Of a stretch of 64,000 bases of DNA, positions 52,576-61,156 are shown piece after piece. The stretch is from contig NZ_PHNC01000042.1 in the NCBI RefSeq assembly GCF_003121295.1, forward strand, positions 4,282-68,281, written 5' to 3'. The notes beneath the pieces are model-generated. The model had not been told where the DNA came from. It saw only the letters and a program-made list of their open reading frames with translations, and searched no databases. This stretch comes from Streptomyces orinoci (lineage in GTDB: Bacteria > Actinomycetota > Actinomycetes > Streptomycetales > Streptomycetaceae). Position 1 is the stretch's first letter, and every line of letters starts with the position of its first letter. A program made the position numbers and the translations under genes.

Positions 52576-52893
52576 ATGGTCGGCGGACGCGCCCGCGCAC
52601 GCCCCCCGCGGCAGATGACCCACGATCCGGAAGCCTGGCCCGACGTGGCCAGCCCGGATGCGGGAGCCGAGGCCGTCCGCCAGATCGCCCGCCACCTGGC
52701 CCGCGCGATGGACGACCGAGGACTGAGCCTGCGGGCGGCAGCGGCCGGATCCGGGGTCAACCGTCAGGCCATCGCCGATCTGCTGGCCGGTAAATCCTGG
52801 CCCGACGTGGCAACTATCGCCCGCCTGACCGCCTTTACCGGAGTTCACCTGTGGCCGACTGGGCCCGTAAGCGTCCGGAAGAGCAAACAATGA
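52576..52893 (+). CDS. XRE-family HTH protein
   Basis: A 105-residue protein. A helical start (AEAVRQIARHLARAMDDRGL) leads into the helix-turn-helix SLRAAAAGSGVNRQAIADLL and AGKSWPDVATIARLTAFTGV, ending in HLWPTGP. ATG at 52576 follows AAAGGA; an ATG at 52615 is the alternative. It is divergent from the recombinase-like/transposase gene pair and is probably that element's regulator. Confidence 0.7.
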   Translation: MVGGRARARPPRQMTHDPEAWPDVASPDAGAEAVRQIARHLARAMDDRGLSLRAAAAGSGVNRQAIADLLAGKSWPDVATIARLTAFTGVHLWPTGPVSVRKSKQ

Positions 52894-53107
52894 GCCTCGA
52901 TTCGCACCCGGAATCGCACGACTGCGACCGGGCATGACGATTTCGCGGCTCCGCACCCACCAGCGAGATGATCTCCACTACTGTCAGGGCAGGCGAGAGC
53001 CGCCTTCCCAGGGGACTCAAGCAACCGGCACCGCCGAGCTCTCATCTCGGCGGTGCCAGCCTCTTCGCCGCCAGACCCGGCGTGAAGGCCAACTGGCGGA
53101 CGTCTCA

Positions 53108-53620
53108 TCAGCCCACGGCGGCCCTCATTCCCCCTCCACCGGTTTCGTCGGCGGGTGCGATCGCGAACCACGCCGTCGGGCCCTCGACCACCTTGCCCTC
53201 CTTCACCAGCCGCTTCAGCCGGGAACGCGTGGTCTCCACCCGCCGGGCAACAGAGGTGTCCTCACCGATCGCGGCCGAGATGTCCTGCACCTTCATGGCC
53301 CTCCCCGCTCCCGCCAGCAGCACCAGCATCCGTTCCCGTGCCACCTCCCACCCCAAAGGCCCAGGCCCCGCAACCGGCTCTTGGGTGACCACATCATCGG
53401 CCGCGGCGAAGAGGGTGTCATCGGGCGAGGTTCCGGCTTCCGGTCCCGCTGCGACATCCTCGCGGACAGGTTCATCGCCCACCAGCGACCGCAATATCTC
53501 CCGCGTGATCGTCAGGTGGGCCAGCCGTTCCTCCGCCACCATGATCTTCTCGCGCAGGACAGACAACTCCCCACGCACGATGGCTTCTTCCGTGTCCAAA
53601 CGCTCGAACAGCGACGTCAT
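53108..53620 (-). CDS. Coiled-coil protein with a C-terminal winged-helix-like domain
   Basis: A 170-residue protein: a coiled coil at the start (FERLDTEEAIVRGELSVLRE, KIMVAEERLAHLTITREILR), an acidic linker, then WEVARERMLVLLAGAGRAMK, VQDISAAIGEDTSVARRVET and TRSRLKRLVKEGKVVEGPTA, a winged-helix pattern ending in WFAIAPAD. ATG at 53620. Homologues occur beside transposase genes in Streptomyces, so it may be an element-borne regulator. No precise function. Confidence 0.6.
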   Translation of the reverse strand: MTSLFERLDTEEAIVRGELSVLREKIMVAEERLAHLTITREILRSLVGDEPVREDVAAGPEAGTSPDDTLFAAADDVVTQEPVAGPGPLGWEVARERMLVLLAGAGRAMKVQDISAAIGEDTSVARRVETTRSRLKRLVKEGKVVEGPTAWFAIAPADETGGGGMRAAVG

Positions 53621-53969
53621 ACCGCCTGAAGTCACCCGCAGCCGAAGGCAGGCTTCCACGGCAGTCGAAGCCCCAGGCAAACCTAAGGGGGCCACGACCA
53701 AGATCGCAGACGGTGATCGCTAATGATCCCAAACGACAACTACTGCCGGACCAAGAGTCGTTACCGCCCTTGAGTGGACAGCGGGAGATCGGCCACAACA
53801 GCAACGGCCCGGGCGCGGACCTGCTGTGAGCCACAGCGGTCTTGGGATCTCAGTCGGTGGTTCTCCCGACACCTCCCTTTGCTTGGACTGCCTGCGAAGC
53901 TGTCGTGGTCAACTTCTGCCGCGTCAATGGCGACCCGGCGTTTGCGTTGCGTAAGGATTCCGCCGTGGT
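53621..53969. other. Intergenic stretch without a supported gene
   Basis: The minus strand reads KRRVAIDAAEVDHDSFAGSP and ends VRARAVAVVADLPLSTQGR, which could be the tail of a lost transposase, but no motif identifies it. GC content dips around 53720-53760. Confidence 0.3.
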
Positions 53970-54458
53970 TCAGCCCGAGGTGAGATCGTCCGCCGCGGCC
54001 CGGCCCGCCTGGGCGGAGCGGGTCAAGAAGTCCGCGATCACCTGCAGTTCGGCGTCCGAGTAACCGTCGCAGATCTGGTTCATCGATGTGCTCATCCCCG
54101 CGTAGAGCCCGTACAGCTCGGAGTTCCTCGTGCGCAGTGCCTGCACGAGGACGGCGCGGCGGTCGGAGGGATCGCGTTCGCGGGCGACCCAGCCGCCGCG
54201 TTCGAGCCGGTCCAGGATGCCGGTCAGGGTGGCGGGGTGCAGGCCGGCCGAGCGCGCCAGGGCGCTCGGGCTGATCGGGCCGTGCCGGTCGATCAGGTCC
54301 AGGCAGTCGACGTCGATGTCCTTGAGCTCCAACCGGCTGCTGACCTGGCGGTTCAGGAGTGACAGATGGAGGCCCAACTCCCGCAGCGACTCCCGGATGC
54401 CGGTGATCAGCCGACGGCGCTGGCGCGCGTCGCCGAGGTGTGATTCTATGAAACTCAT
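53970..54458 (-). CDS. MarR family transcriptional regulator
   Basis: A 162-residue MarR protein: LDLIDRHGPISPSALARSAG and LHPATLTGILDRLERGGWVA form the HTH, with wing RERDPSDRRAVLVQAL, and a C-terminal dimer helix with DAELQVIADFLTRS. ATG at 54458 follows GAGAGG by nine bases. It is divergent from the NmrA-like/hemerythrin gene pair, which it probably controls. Confidence 0.88.
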   Translation of the reverse strand: MSFIESHLGDARQRRRLITGIRESLRELGLHLSLLNRQVSSRLELKDIDVDCLDLIDRHGPISPSALARSAGLHPATLTGILDRLERGGWVARERDPSDRRAVLVQALRTRNSELYGLYAGMSTSMNQICDGYSDAELQVIADFLTRSAQAGRAAADDLTSG

Positions 54459-54543
54459 ACGTTCTGCCTCTCGGAATATTTGCCCTACGAAGCATCCTAC
54501 CCGCGGAGGCACAACGCCGCGCATTTCAGAGGAGGGGCACGAG

Positions 54544-55386
54544 ATGCTCTTGGTGACCGGTGCGACCGGAACCGTCGGGCGCGAAGTGATCAAGCTGCTG
54601 GCAGCGGCCGGCCAGAAGGTGACGGCGGTGACCCGAACCCCGGACGCGGCGAGGCTGTCCGAAGGCGTCACGGTCCACGAGGGTGACCCGTCCCGACCGC
54701 AGACCTTGGCCCCGGTGCTCGCCGGAGCCGACGCGATCCTGCTCAGCCCGCGTGCGGTGGGGACGGCGGTCGGTGACCTGCTCGGCCTGGCAGTCGAGCA
54801 CGGCGTGCGACGGGTCGTCGTGCTGTCAGCAGTGACGGTGGAGTACGGCGGCGGCTACCGGCGATTCGCCGAGGCATTCCGAGCGGTCGAGGACACCGCC
54901 AGGGCTTCGGGCCTGGACTGGACCTTCCTGCGATGCGCCGACTTCGCGGCCAACAGCCTCGCCTGGGCGCCGCAGATCCGCGCGACCGGCACGGTCAGGG
55001 GCGCCTCCGCCGCCGCGACGACCTCGCCGATCCACCAGCGGGACATCGGCGCGGTCGCCGTGCGCGCCCTGCTCGAACCGGGACACGCCGGCCAGGCGTA
55101 CGCGCTGACCGGGCCGCAGGCCCTCACCCAGCGCGACCGCGCCCGCATCATCGGCCAGGCCATCGGCGCGACGGTCACCTTCGAGGAGACACCGCCGGAG
55201 CTCGTCAGGCAATCAATGCTCGCCCAGGGGCTGCCCCAGGAGGTCGCCGACCGGATGCTCGGCTACAACGCCGCGTGCCTGGAGCAGCCCGGCCCGACCA
55301 CGAACACCGTCGCGCGGCTGCTCGGCCGCCCCGCACTCACCTTCGCCGACTGGGCGGCCGAGAACGCCGCCGCCTTCCGCAACTGA
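54544..55386 (+). CDS. NmrA-like NAD(P)H-binding protein
   Basis: A 280-residue atypical SDR: N-terminal LLVTGATGTVGREVIKLLAA binds the dinucleotide, TRTPDAARL carries the Arg typical of NADP(H) binding, and ALTGPQALTQRDRARIIGQA is the usual late motif of this clade. There is no catalytic YxxxK, as in NmrA-type sensors or quinone-reductase-like members. ATG at 54544 follows GAGGAGGGG. It forms an operon with the hemerythrin gene (12-base gap) and is divergent from MarR; likely part of a redox- or quinone-responsive unit. Confidence 0.85.
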   Translation: MLLVTGATGTVGREVIKLLAAAGQKVTAVTRTPDAARLSEGVTVHEGDPSRPQTLAPVLAGADAILLSPRAVGTAVGDLLGLAVEHGVRRVVVLSAVTVEYGGGYRRFAEAFRAVEDTARASGLDWTFLRCADFAANSLAWAPQIRATGTVRGASAAATTSPIHQRDIGAVAVRALLEPGHAGQAYALTGPQALTQRDRARIIGQAIGATVTFEETPPELVRQSMLAQGLPQEVADRMLGYNAACLEQPGPTTNTVARLLGRPALTFADWAAENAAAFRN

Positions 55387-55398
55387 GAGGCCAGCGCC

Positions 55399-56055
55399 AT
55401 GACCACCACCACGCACGCCACCGCCGTCGACCGCACAGGCGAGATCGACTTCACCGTCATGTACGCGACGCACAACGCGTTCCGCCGTGACCTCGACCGG
55501 CTGATCCGCGCCGCCGAGGCCAGCACCGCTGCCGACGGCCCGCAGTCCCAGTCCCGTGCCGGCTGGGAAAACTTCAAGCGCCAGTTGCACGTTCACCACA
55601 CCGTCGAGGACGCCGCGCTCTGGCCGCGGGTCGAACGCGCCACCGTCGGCCGACCGGCCGACCGCGCACTTCTCGCAGAGATGGAGGCCGAGCACGCCCG
55701 CCTCAACCCGCTGCTGGAAGCCGTCGACGCGGCCATGACCCAGCAGATCAGGGACCTGCCGGAAAAGGTGCGAGAGCTCGCGGCCGTCCTCGGCGATCAC
55801 ATGCGACACGAAGAGGACAGCGCCCTGCCGCTCATCCAAGAAGTCCTGACCCCCAAGGACTGGGACGCCTTCCGGGGCGCGATGGCTCGCAAGCAAGGAC
55901 CGAAGGGCGCGGCCGTGTACATCCCGTGGATCCTGGACGGGATCTCGGCCCCGGACCGGCAGGCGTTCCTGGCCGCGATGCCCAGTCCGGTCCGCCTCCT
56001 CAACCGGCTGCTCTGGGAACCGCGGTACCGGAAGCGGAACATGTGGGGCCAATGA
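55399..56055 (+). CDS. Hemerythrin-domain protein
   Basis: A 218-residue protein with a hemerythrin-like four-helix domain. Iron ligands are visible as H in MYATHNAFRRDLDRL, HxxxE in LHVHHTVEDAALWPRV, HAR in EMEAEHARLNPLLEA and HxxxE in GDHMRHEEDSALPLI. The last ~80 residues form an actinobacterial extension (IPWILDGISAPDRQAFLAAM). It binds a di-iron centre and may sense or store O2 or NO. Second gene of the NmrA-like operon; GAGAGG lies upstream of the ATG. Confidence 0.87.
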   Translation: MTTTTHATAVDRTGEIDFTVMYATHNAFRRDLDRLIRAAEASTAADGPQSQSRAGWENFKRQLHVHHTVEDAALWPRVERATVGRPADRALLAEMEAEHARLNPLLEAVDAAMTQQIRDLPEKVRELAAVLGDHMRHEEDSALPLIQEVLTPKDWDAFRGAMARKQGPKGAAVYIPWILDGISAPDRQAFLAAMPSPVRLLNRLLWEPRYRKRNMWGQ

Positions 56056-56353
56056 GCGGCCGACCACCCGAACCGGCCTGGTCAACGACCGTGGCCCTTC
56101 CAACGGCGAACATTTGGAGCTCACCGCCCGCGAGGGCGAGCGCCGCGCTCACATCGACTATGCCCGAAACGTCAGAAGCATCCGCCGAGCCTATCTGGGA
56201 AACGATCAGCTTCAGGATGGGAAGCGATCTCCAACGGGCCGTGAACGCCGTTGGCAGACCCCACTCGTGAACCCCCCCGGTAGGCGACGGCACTGCGGCC
56301 CGGCTTGGGCGGTTTGGCCTACGCGGCAAGGGCACGGGCCGTAGGGTCCGGCC
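56056..56353. other. Intergenic region without a recognised gene
   Basis: About 300 bases between hemerythrin and methyltransferase genes. A plus-strand frame (ELTAREGERRAHIDYARNVR) looks weakly protein-like but has no start or partner. TAGGGT at 56341-56346, seven bases before the methyltransferase ATG, could be a -10 box for a leaderless mRNA. Confidence 0.35.
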
Positions 56354-57166
56354 ATGGGCGACTTCTACGTGCCGCACGCCTTCTCCAACATCGACGCGCA
56401 CCCCCACCCGGTCCGGCTGGTCAACTCGCTGTTCCGCCTGCGGTCCGAGCCGTTCTTCGTCTCCTACAAGCAGCGCTTACGGCACCTTCTGCGGGCCCAG
56501 GCCGGCCAGCGGTTCCTCGATGTCGGGGCCGGTACCGGGGACGCCGCTCGTGAACTCGCCGATGAGTCCGGCGCTCAGGTCGTCGCCTGTGACCTGTCCC
56601 GGATCATGTGCGCCGAGATGAAGCACATCGGCCTGCGAAAGGCGGCCGTGGCGGACAGCCACCACCTGCCGTTCAAGGGCGCGGCGTTCGACGGGGCATG
56701 GGCGGACCGTGTCCTCCAGCATGTCGAGGATCCCGACGTGGCCCTGGACGAGATGCTGCGCGTCATCCGCCCCGGCGGCCGCATCGTCGTCTGTGACCCG
56801 GATACCGCGACCCAGGCCCTGAACATCGAGGACCACCGCCTGGCCGCCAAGGTCCTGAGCTTGCGCCAGACGGCCGGCATCCGGCATGGCACCTTCGCCC
56901 GCCGCGTCCCCGGTCTCCTCACCGCACGCGGTTTGCTCGACGTCGAAGTCGAACCGCACACCCTCGTCGTCCGCAGCAAGCGCACGATCGACGACACGAT
57001 GGGCGTCCGCGACTGGGCCGACGTCTTTGCCGACCGCGGCTACCTCGACCGCTCCGAAGCACGCCGCTTCAACGCCCTGGTCGACGACGCGATCGAGGGC
57101 GGGCAGTTCCTGTACTCCGTCACCTACTTCCTCACCTCCGCCACCGTGCCCGCTATCGGGAGATGA
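56354..57166 (+). CDS. Class I SAM-dependent methyltransferase (UbiE-like)
   Basis: A 270-residue methyltransferase. SAM motif I is RFLDVGAGTGDAARELAD (residues ~54-71), motif II-like VVACDLSRIMCAEM, then ADSHHLPFKGAAFDGAWADR, LQHVEDPDVALDEMLRVIRP and GGRIVVCDPDT. Substrate is unknown; the UbiE/Coq5-type layout is shared by many small-molecule C- and O-methyltransferases. The ATG may be used leaderless. Its 3' end overlaps the convergent HAD gene by 14 bases. Confidence 0.85.
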   Translation: MGDFYVPHAFSNIDAHPHPVRLVNSLFRLRSEPFFVSYKQRLRHLLRAQAGQRFLDVGAGTGDAARELADESGAQVVACDLSRIMCAEMKHIGLRKAAVADSHHLPFKGAAFDGAWADRVLQHVEDPDVALDEMLRVIRPGGRIVVCDPDTATQALNIEDHRLAAKVLSLRQTAGIRHGTFARRVPGLLTARGLLDVEVEPHTLVVRSKRTIDDTMGVRDWADVFADRGYLDRSEARRFNALVDDAIEGGQFLYSVTYFLTSATVPAIGR

Positions 57167-57881
57167 CGGGCGAGCCCATGTGGCGCAGGGCCTGAAGTGC
57201 TTCCGTAACGCTGTCGACGGTTTGGTCGGGTGGCGGATTGGAGGCAGGCCAGGTTCGTCCGTGCCGGATCCAGATGGTGTGCAGCCCGGCGAGCTGCGCG
57301 CCGACGACGTCGGCCTCGGGGGAGTCCCCGCACATCCAGGCGGCCGTCAGGTCGCTGCCGCAGCGTTCGGCGGCCAGGACGAAGATCCCAGGATCGGGCT
57401 TACGGACGTTTGCTTCCTCGGAGATGCACCATCCGTCGAGGCACTCGGCGAGTCCGGTGTGTTCCAGCACAGCGCCCTGGGTGAGGGTCAGGCCGTTGGT
57501 GACGACTCCGACCCGCCACCCGGCTTCGCGGAGCTGTGCGATCTGGTCGAGGACGTGCCGGGGACAGCGGAGGAGGAGCGGGTACCGCTGCTGGTAGGCG
57601 TGGTGCAGGGCTTCGGCGGTGTCGCCGATCGCGAACCGGTCCCGGAGCTCGGCGAAGAAACGGTCCCGGGGCTTGAGGCCGTTGTCGTCGGCCTCGACGA
57701 TCCATTCGACGGCCAACGCGTCCAGTCCCCGTTCGCGGGTGAATTCTTCGGCCCAGTGCCGCAGACCCTCCGTACGGTCCACGAGAGTGTTGTCGAGGTC
57801 GAAGAGCACCAAGGGCGGTTTGCGCTTCGGTCCGGTGCTGGCTGTCTGCGGGTTGTCCGTCTGTCCCCTCGGTGCATGCAC
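57153..57881 (-). CDS. HAD-superfamily phosphatase
   Basis: A 242-residue HAD hydrolase with a cap domain. Motif I is VLFDLDNTLVDRTEGL (nucleophile Asp and acid Asp), motif II is VGVVTNGLT, the Lys is in EEANVRKPDPGIFVLAAERC (motif III) and motif IV is AWMCGDSPEADVVGAQLAGL. GTG at 57881. Likely a phosphoglycolate-phosphatase-like or sugar-phosphate phosphatase. Convergent with the methyltransferase gene. Confidence 0.88.
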   Translation of the reverse strand: MHAPRGQTDNPQTASTGPKRKPPLVLFDLDNTLVDRTEGLRHWAEEFTRERGLDALAVEWIVEADDNGLKPRDRFFAELRDRFAIGDTAEALHHAYQQRYPLLLRCPRHVLDQIAQLREAGWRVGVVTNGLTLTQGAVLEHTGLAECLDGWCISEEANVRKPDPGIFVLAAERCGSDLTAAWMCGDSPEADVVGAQLAGLHTIWIRHGRTWPASNPPPDQTVDSVTEALQALRHMGSPVISR

Positions 57882-57967
57882 GAGGGGACAATATCGGCTC
57901 GGGATGGGCGGCGTGGTTCAGATCGGCGGGCTGCTGACCCAGGGGCTGATCGCTCCCCTCACGACTG

Positions 57968-58429
57968 CTATGTATGAGGCTGCCAGACGTAGCGGGCGTC
58001 TGGCTCTTGCTCGTCGTTGCGCAACCCGTCCGTTCGCTCGACCTCGACGAAGCCATGCCGCTCGTAAAAGCGCTGCGCCGATGTGGTGACCTGGAACGTC
58101 CACAGCGCCAGCCCGTCCGGCTGCCGCTGTTTGGCCAGGGCCATGAACCGGTCGCCCAGCCCCCGTCCGCGCCATGCTGGATCGAGGTAGAGCTGCTTCA
58201 ACTCCGCGCAGTTGAGCACAAATAGCCCCACCACGCTGTTCTCAGTGACCGCCACCCAGGTTTCGTACTGCGGCACCAGCACGCTTGAGAACCAGTCCCG
58301 TACCTCGGCATCGTCGTGCGCGCGACGCACCGACGGCAGGGCGGCGTCGAAGGAGCGCAGCCACACGTCGGCCGCGGCGAGGGCGTCGGTGCTGCCCGCG
58401 CGGCGGAGAACAACGTCGTCACTGCTCAC
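57968..58429 (-). CDS. GNAT family N-acetyltransferase
   Basis: A 153-residue GNAT: N-terminal VVLRRAGSTDALAAADVWLR, the acetyl-CoA loop LYLDPAWRGRGLGDRFMALA (R/Q-x-x-G-x-G/A) and C-terminal QRFYERHGFVEVER. The GTG at 58429 follows GGAGG by nine bases and is preferred over the upstream in-frame start at 58489. Substrate unknown; small stand-alone GNATs often acetylate amines or antibiotics. Confidence 0.87.
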   Translation of the reverse strand: MSSDDVVLRRAGSTDALAAADVWLRSFDAALPSVRRAHDDAEVRDWFSSVLVPQYETWVAVTENSVVGLFVLNCAELKQLYLDPAWRGRGLGDRFMALAKQRQPDGLALWTFQVTTSAQRFYERHGFVEVERTDGLRNDEQEPDARYVWQPHT

Positions 58430-58498
58430 AGCACGCGACCTCCAGCATCCTCCGGGGGATGCTGACGCCTTGCAGGGTCCACCGGCCAAGCCCCGGTT

Positions 58499-59821
58499 CT
58501 ACTTCCCGGGTCGTCCGAGTTGGTGGACGGTCCAGCCTGCCGCGCGCCAGGGTGCGGGGTCGAGGGTGGTGCGGCAGTCGACGAGCAGGGGGCTGGCTGG
58601 GCGCTCGACGAGGGCTGTGGGGTTGGCCTGCTGGTACTCGGGCCATTCGGTGGCCAGGACGACGAGATCGGCGCCGTCGAGGGAGGCGGGCAGGTCGTCG
58701 GTGTAGTCGAACTGGGGGTTGCGCGTCATGGCGGTGGCCACGGCCTGCGGGTCGTGGATGGTGACGGTGCCGCCGGCCTGCTGGAGGTCCTGGGCGAGAG
58801 CGAGGGCCGGGGATTCGCGGACGTCGTTGGTGCCGGGCTTGAACGCGGCACCCCACACGGTGACCCGGGCACCCTTGACCGGGCGGTCGCCCAGGGCCCG
58901 GGTGATCAGGCTCATGGCAACGCCGGTGCGGGCTTCGTTGATCTTCTCGGCGGCGCGCAGGAGTTCAGCAGCCTGCTCGGCGCCGAGCTGGCGGGCGGAG
59001 GCGGTGAACGCGCGGACGTCCTTGGGGAGGCAGCCACCGCCGTAGCCGATGCCGGGCTGCATGCCGCCGCTGCCGATGCGGGGGTCGATGCCGAGGATCT
59101 CCACGATCTGGGAGATGTCACCGCCGGCGGCCTCGCACATGTCGGCGACGGCATTGATGTAGCTGATCTTCAGGCCGAGGAAGGTGTTCGCGGCGCCCTT
59201 GGCGAGTTCGGCGGTCTGCGGGTCGGTGACGAACAGGGGGACACCGGCCTCCAGGATGGGGGCGTAGACAGTCCGGATGGCCTTCTCGGCTTCGGTAGTG
59301 GTCAGGCCGACGATGAGGCGGTCCGGGCGGAGGGTGTCCTGCACTGCGTGTCCCTCGCGGAGGAACTCCGGGTTCCATACGACGTCGACCTGATCCCCGG
59401 CGGGGGCCAGGCGCTGGGCGAGGGCGGTGACCTGGCGGGTGGTGCCGACGGTGACGGTGGACTTCCCGACGATCGTGCAGGGGCGGTCCAGGTGGGGGGC
59501 GAGCTGGCGGACAGCGCCGTAGACGTGCCGGGTGTCGTAGGAGCGGCCGTCGGCGTCGATGGGGGTGCCCACGCCGATGAAGTGCAGCTCGGCGAAGTCG
59601 GCAGCCTCACGGATATCGGTGGTGAATCGCAGGCGCCCGCTCGCCGTGTGACGGGCGAGCAGCTCCGGAAGGCCGATCTCGTAGATGGGGCATTCGCCGG
59701 CAGCGAGCCGGGCGACTTTGGCCTCGTCGACGTCCACGCCGATGACTTCATGGCCGAGGTCGGCCATCGCCGCTGCGTGCGGGATGCCGAGGTGACCGCA
59801 GCCGATCACGGAAACGCGCAT
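58499..59821 (-). CDS. ugd: UDP-glucose 6-dehydrogenase family protein
   Basis: A 440-residue UDP-glucose/GDP-mannose dehydrogenase. The NAD motif is VIGCGHLGIPHAAAMADLGH; the family blocks VWNPEFLREGHAVQDTLRPD and KGAANTFLGLKISYINAVAD are present, and the catalytic Cys is in GIGYGGGCLPKDVRAF. AAFKPGTNDVRESPALALAQ marks the C-terminal UDP-binding domain. ATG at 59821 follows AAGGA by six bases. It oxidises UDP-glucose to UDP-glucuronate for exopolysaccharide or glycosylated metabolites. A 17-base-arm hairpin separates it from the upstream SIR2-like gene. Confidence 0.9.
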   Translation of the reverse strand: MRVSVIGCGHLGIPHAAAMADLGHEVIGVDVDEAKVARLAAGECPIYEIGLPELLARHTASGRLRFTTDIREAADFAELHFIGVGTPIDADGRSYDTRHVYGAVRQLAPHLDRPCTIVGKSTVTVGTTRQVTALAQRLAPAGDQVDVVWNPEFLREGHAVQDTLRPDRLIVGLTTTEAEKAIRTVYAPILEAGVPLFVTDPQTAELAKGAANTFLGLKISYINAVADMCEAAGGDISQIVEILGIDPRIGSGGMQPGIGYGGGCLPKDVRAFTASARQLGAEQAAELLRAAEKINEARTGVAMSLITRALGDRPVKGARVTVWGAAFKPGTNDVRESPALALAQDLQQAGGTVTIHDPQAVATAMTRNPQFDYTDDLPASLDGADLVVLATEWPEYQQANPTALVERPASPLLVDCRTTLDPAPWRAAGWTVHQLGRPGK

Positions 59822-59836
59822 TGCAGGTCCTTGTCT

Positions 59837-59874
59837 CGTCTGGGGGCACACCGTGCCCGGTGTGCCCCCAGACG
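59837..59874 (-). terminator. Very strong hairpin between SIR2-like gene and ugd
   Basis: Perfect 17-base arms, CGTCTGGGGGCACACCG / CGGTGTGCCCCCAGACG, around TGCC. It lies 41 bases after the SIR2-like stop and 16 bases before the ugd start, so it can terminate the first transcript or act in the ugd leader. Confidence 0.75.
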
Positions 59875-59914
59875 CTATCGGTGCGGAAGCAGGCCCGAGT
59901 TGAGCCGAATTCGC

Positions 59915-61084
59915 TCAGACATTCACGTTGAGGAGCTTGGCCAGGTGGAGCAGGGCGGGGGTCGCTTCCGAGCGGACCACGACGTCGCCCTCCCGGGCGC
60001 CCTCGATGAGGTACTGCTTATGGACGCCGTTCTCCGTGACGCCCTCGGTGTCGAGATAGAAGACCTGCAGACCGCGCTGCCGGGCGCGGGACTGGACCTC
60101 CCGACGGTCAGCGTGCAGACCGATGACGAGCAGGGCCCTGGCGCCGTCGGGGAATGGCATGTGCGGGGTGCGCTGGTCGTAGCGGCGCATGAATGCCTCG
60201 GGGAGCCCGGCCCGGGCGAAGAGACGGTCGAAGTTGTGGGTAGCGACGGGGCCGACCATGTGTCCGGCGTCGTGGAGCGCTTTCAGGGCCCGGTGCGCGC
60301 GGGTCGGCTGGGCGAGGAACAGAGTGCGGAACATGGACACCATGTCGTCGACCTTGCGCTCCGTGTCCGTGAGGACCTCCTGGACCAGGATGTCGGAGGC
60401 GGGGGCGAGGGTGAAGGCGTAGCCCTGGGTGAGGTCGTTGCCCGCGCGGGCGGTGACCCGGTAGACCTCGTGCAGCCAGTGCAGCGGCGGGATGCCGGCT
60501 TCGATGCTGGTTCCGCATCCGGCTTCGACGACGACCGGCAAGTGGTCCAGCAGCCCGGACAGGTTGTCGGCGTAGGCCGGGTGGCCGCGCTGTTCCTTGA
60601 CCCGCATGCCCCCGGCCAGCACGTCCCAGGGCAGGTTTCGTACGGCCCGGGCGATGCTGTAGTCCTCTGAGCGGATCGTGACGTCGAGCGAGGTGAACCC
60701 TTTGGGGGTGCCCCGGTCGGCCCGCTCGTCCTGCGGGTGGGCGGTGTACTCGGCGATCGTGATGCGCAGGTCGCCGCGGCGCCAGGCATCGTCCTCGTCG
60801 CCGGTGGGCTTCCACCGGCCGTCAGCGAGCCACTTCTCCACTTTCCGCCGGTGGGCGGCGATCTCGCCGGCCGGGGCCAGCCAGGACACGTACAGGTACA
60901 GCTCCTCCACCACCAGGCGTTCCACCGGCTGGGTGCGGTCGAGGCTGTAGTGGAGCCGGTAGTGCACGACGCGGCGGCGTCCGCAGGCGTCCTCGGTCCA
61001 GCCGGACTGCTCGGCGTTGGCCGGGTCCTGGGTGCGCCGCCAGGTGCCCTCCTCGACGGCCGGGCGACGCTGGCCACCGGCCAC
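59915..61084 (-). CDS. SIR2-like NAD-binding protein with an unknown N-terminal domain
   Basis: About 389 residues from the GTG at 61084 (GTG at 60967 is also possible). The last ~210 residues show sirtuin-like motifs: VVEAGCGTSIEAGIPPLHWL (GAGxSxxxGIP), MVGPVATHNFDRLFARAGLP (where sirtuins have TQNID...AG), and VIGLHADRREVQSRARQRGL then QVFYLDTEG, the nucleotide-binding end. No zinc Cys are seen. The N-terminal ~170 residues (VVEELYLYVSWLAPAGEIAA, SLDVTIRSEDYSIARAVRNL) match no family I know. It could hydrolyse NAD or ADP-ribosylate; immune-type SIR2 proteins are one option. It is divergent from a GNAT gene. Confidence 0.65.
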   Translation of the reverse strand: MAGGQRRPAVEEGTWRRTQDPANAEQSGWTEDACGRRRVVHYRLHYSLDRTQPVERLVVEELYLYVSWLAPAGEIAAHRRKVEKWLADGRWKPTGDEDDAWRRGDLRITIAEYTAHPQDERADRGTPKGFTSLDVTIRSEDYSIARAVRNLPWDVLAGGMRVKEQRGHPAYADNLSGLLDHLPVVVEAGCGTSIEAGIPPLHWLHEVYRVTARAGNDLTQGYAFTLAPASDILVQEVLTDTERKVDDMVSMFRTLFLAQPTRAHRALKALHDAGHMVGPVATHNFDRLFARAGLPEAFMRRYDQRTPHMPFPDGARALLVIGLHADRREVQSRARQRGLQVFYLDTEGVTENGVHKQYLIEGAREGDVVVRSEATPALLHLAKLLNVNV

Positions 61085-61156
61085 GGCAAGCGCTGCCGGA
61101 GGTGCGGGAGTTGCACAAGATGCTGGCGCTGCCAGGAGGAGAGGACAGCGCACACC

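Noticed and set aside
58520..60670. 716-residue plus-strand ORF
   Set aside because: It is fully antisense to the ugd and SIR2-like genes; it is Gly/Asp/Val-rich, has no motif, and is a GC-rich shadow.
59915..61084. Thoeris- or DSR-type defence system
   Set aside because: No TIR, ThsB or helicase partner is present; only a lone SIR2-like gene, so a defence role was not assigned.
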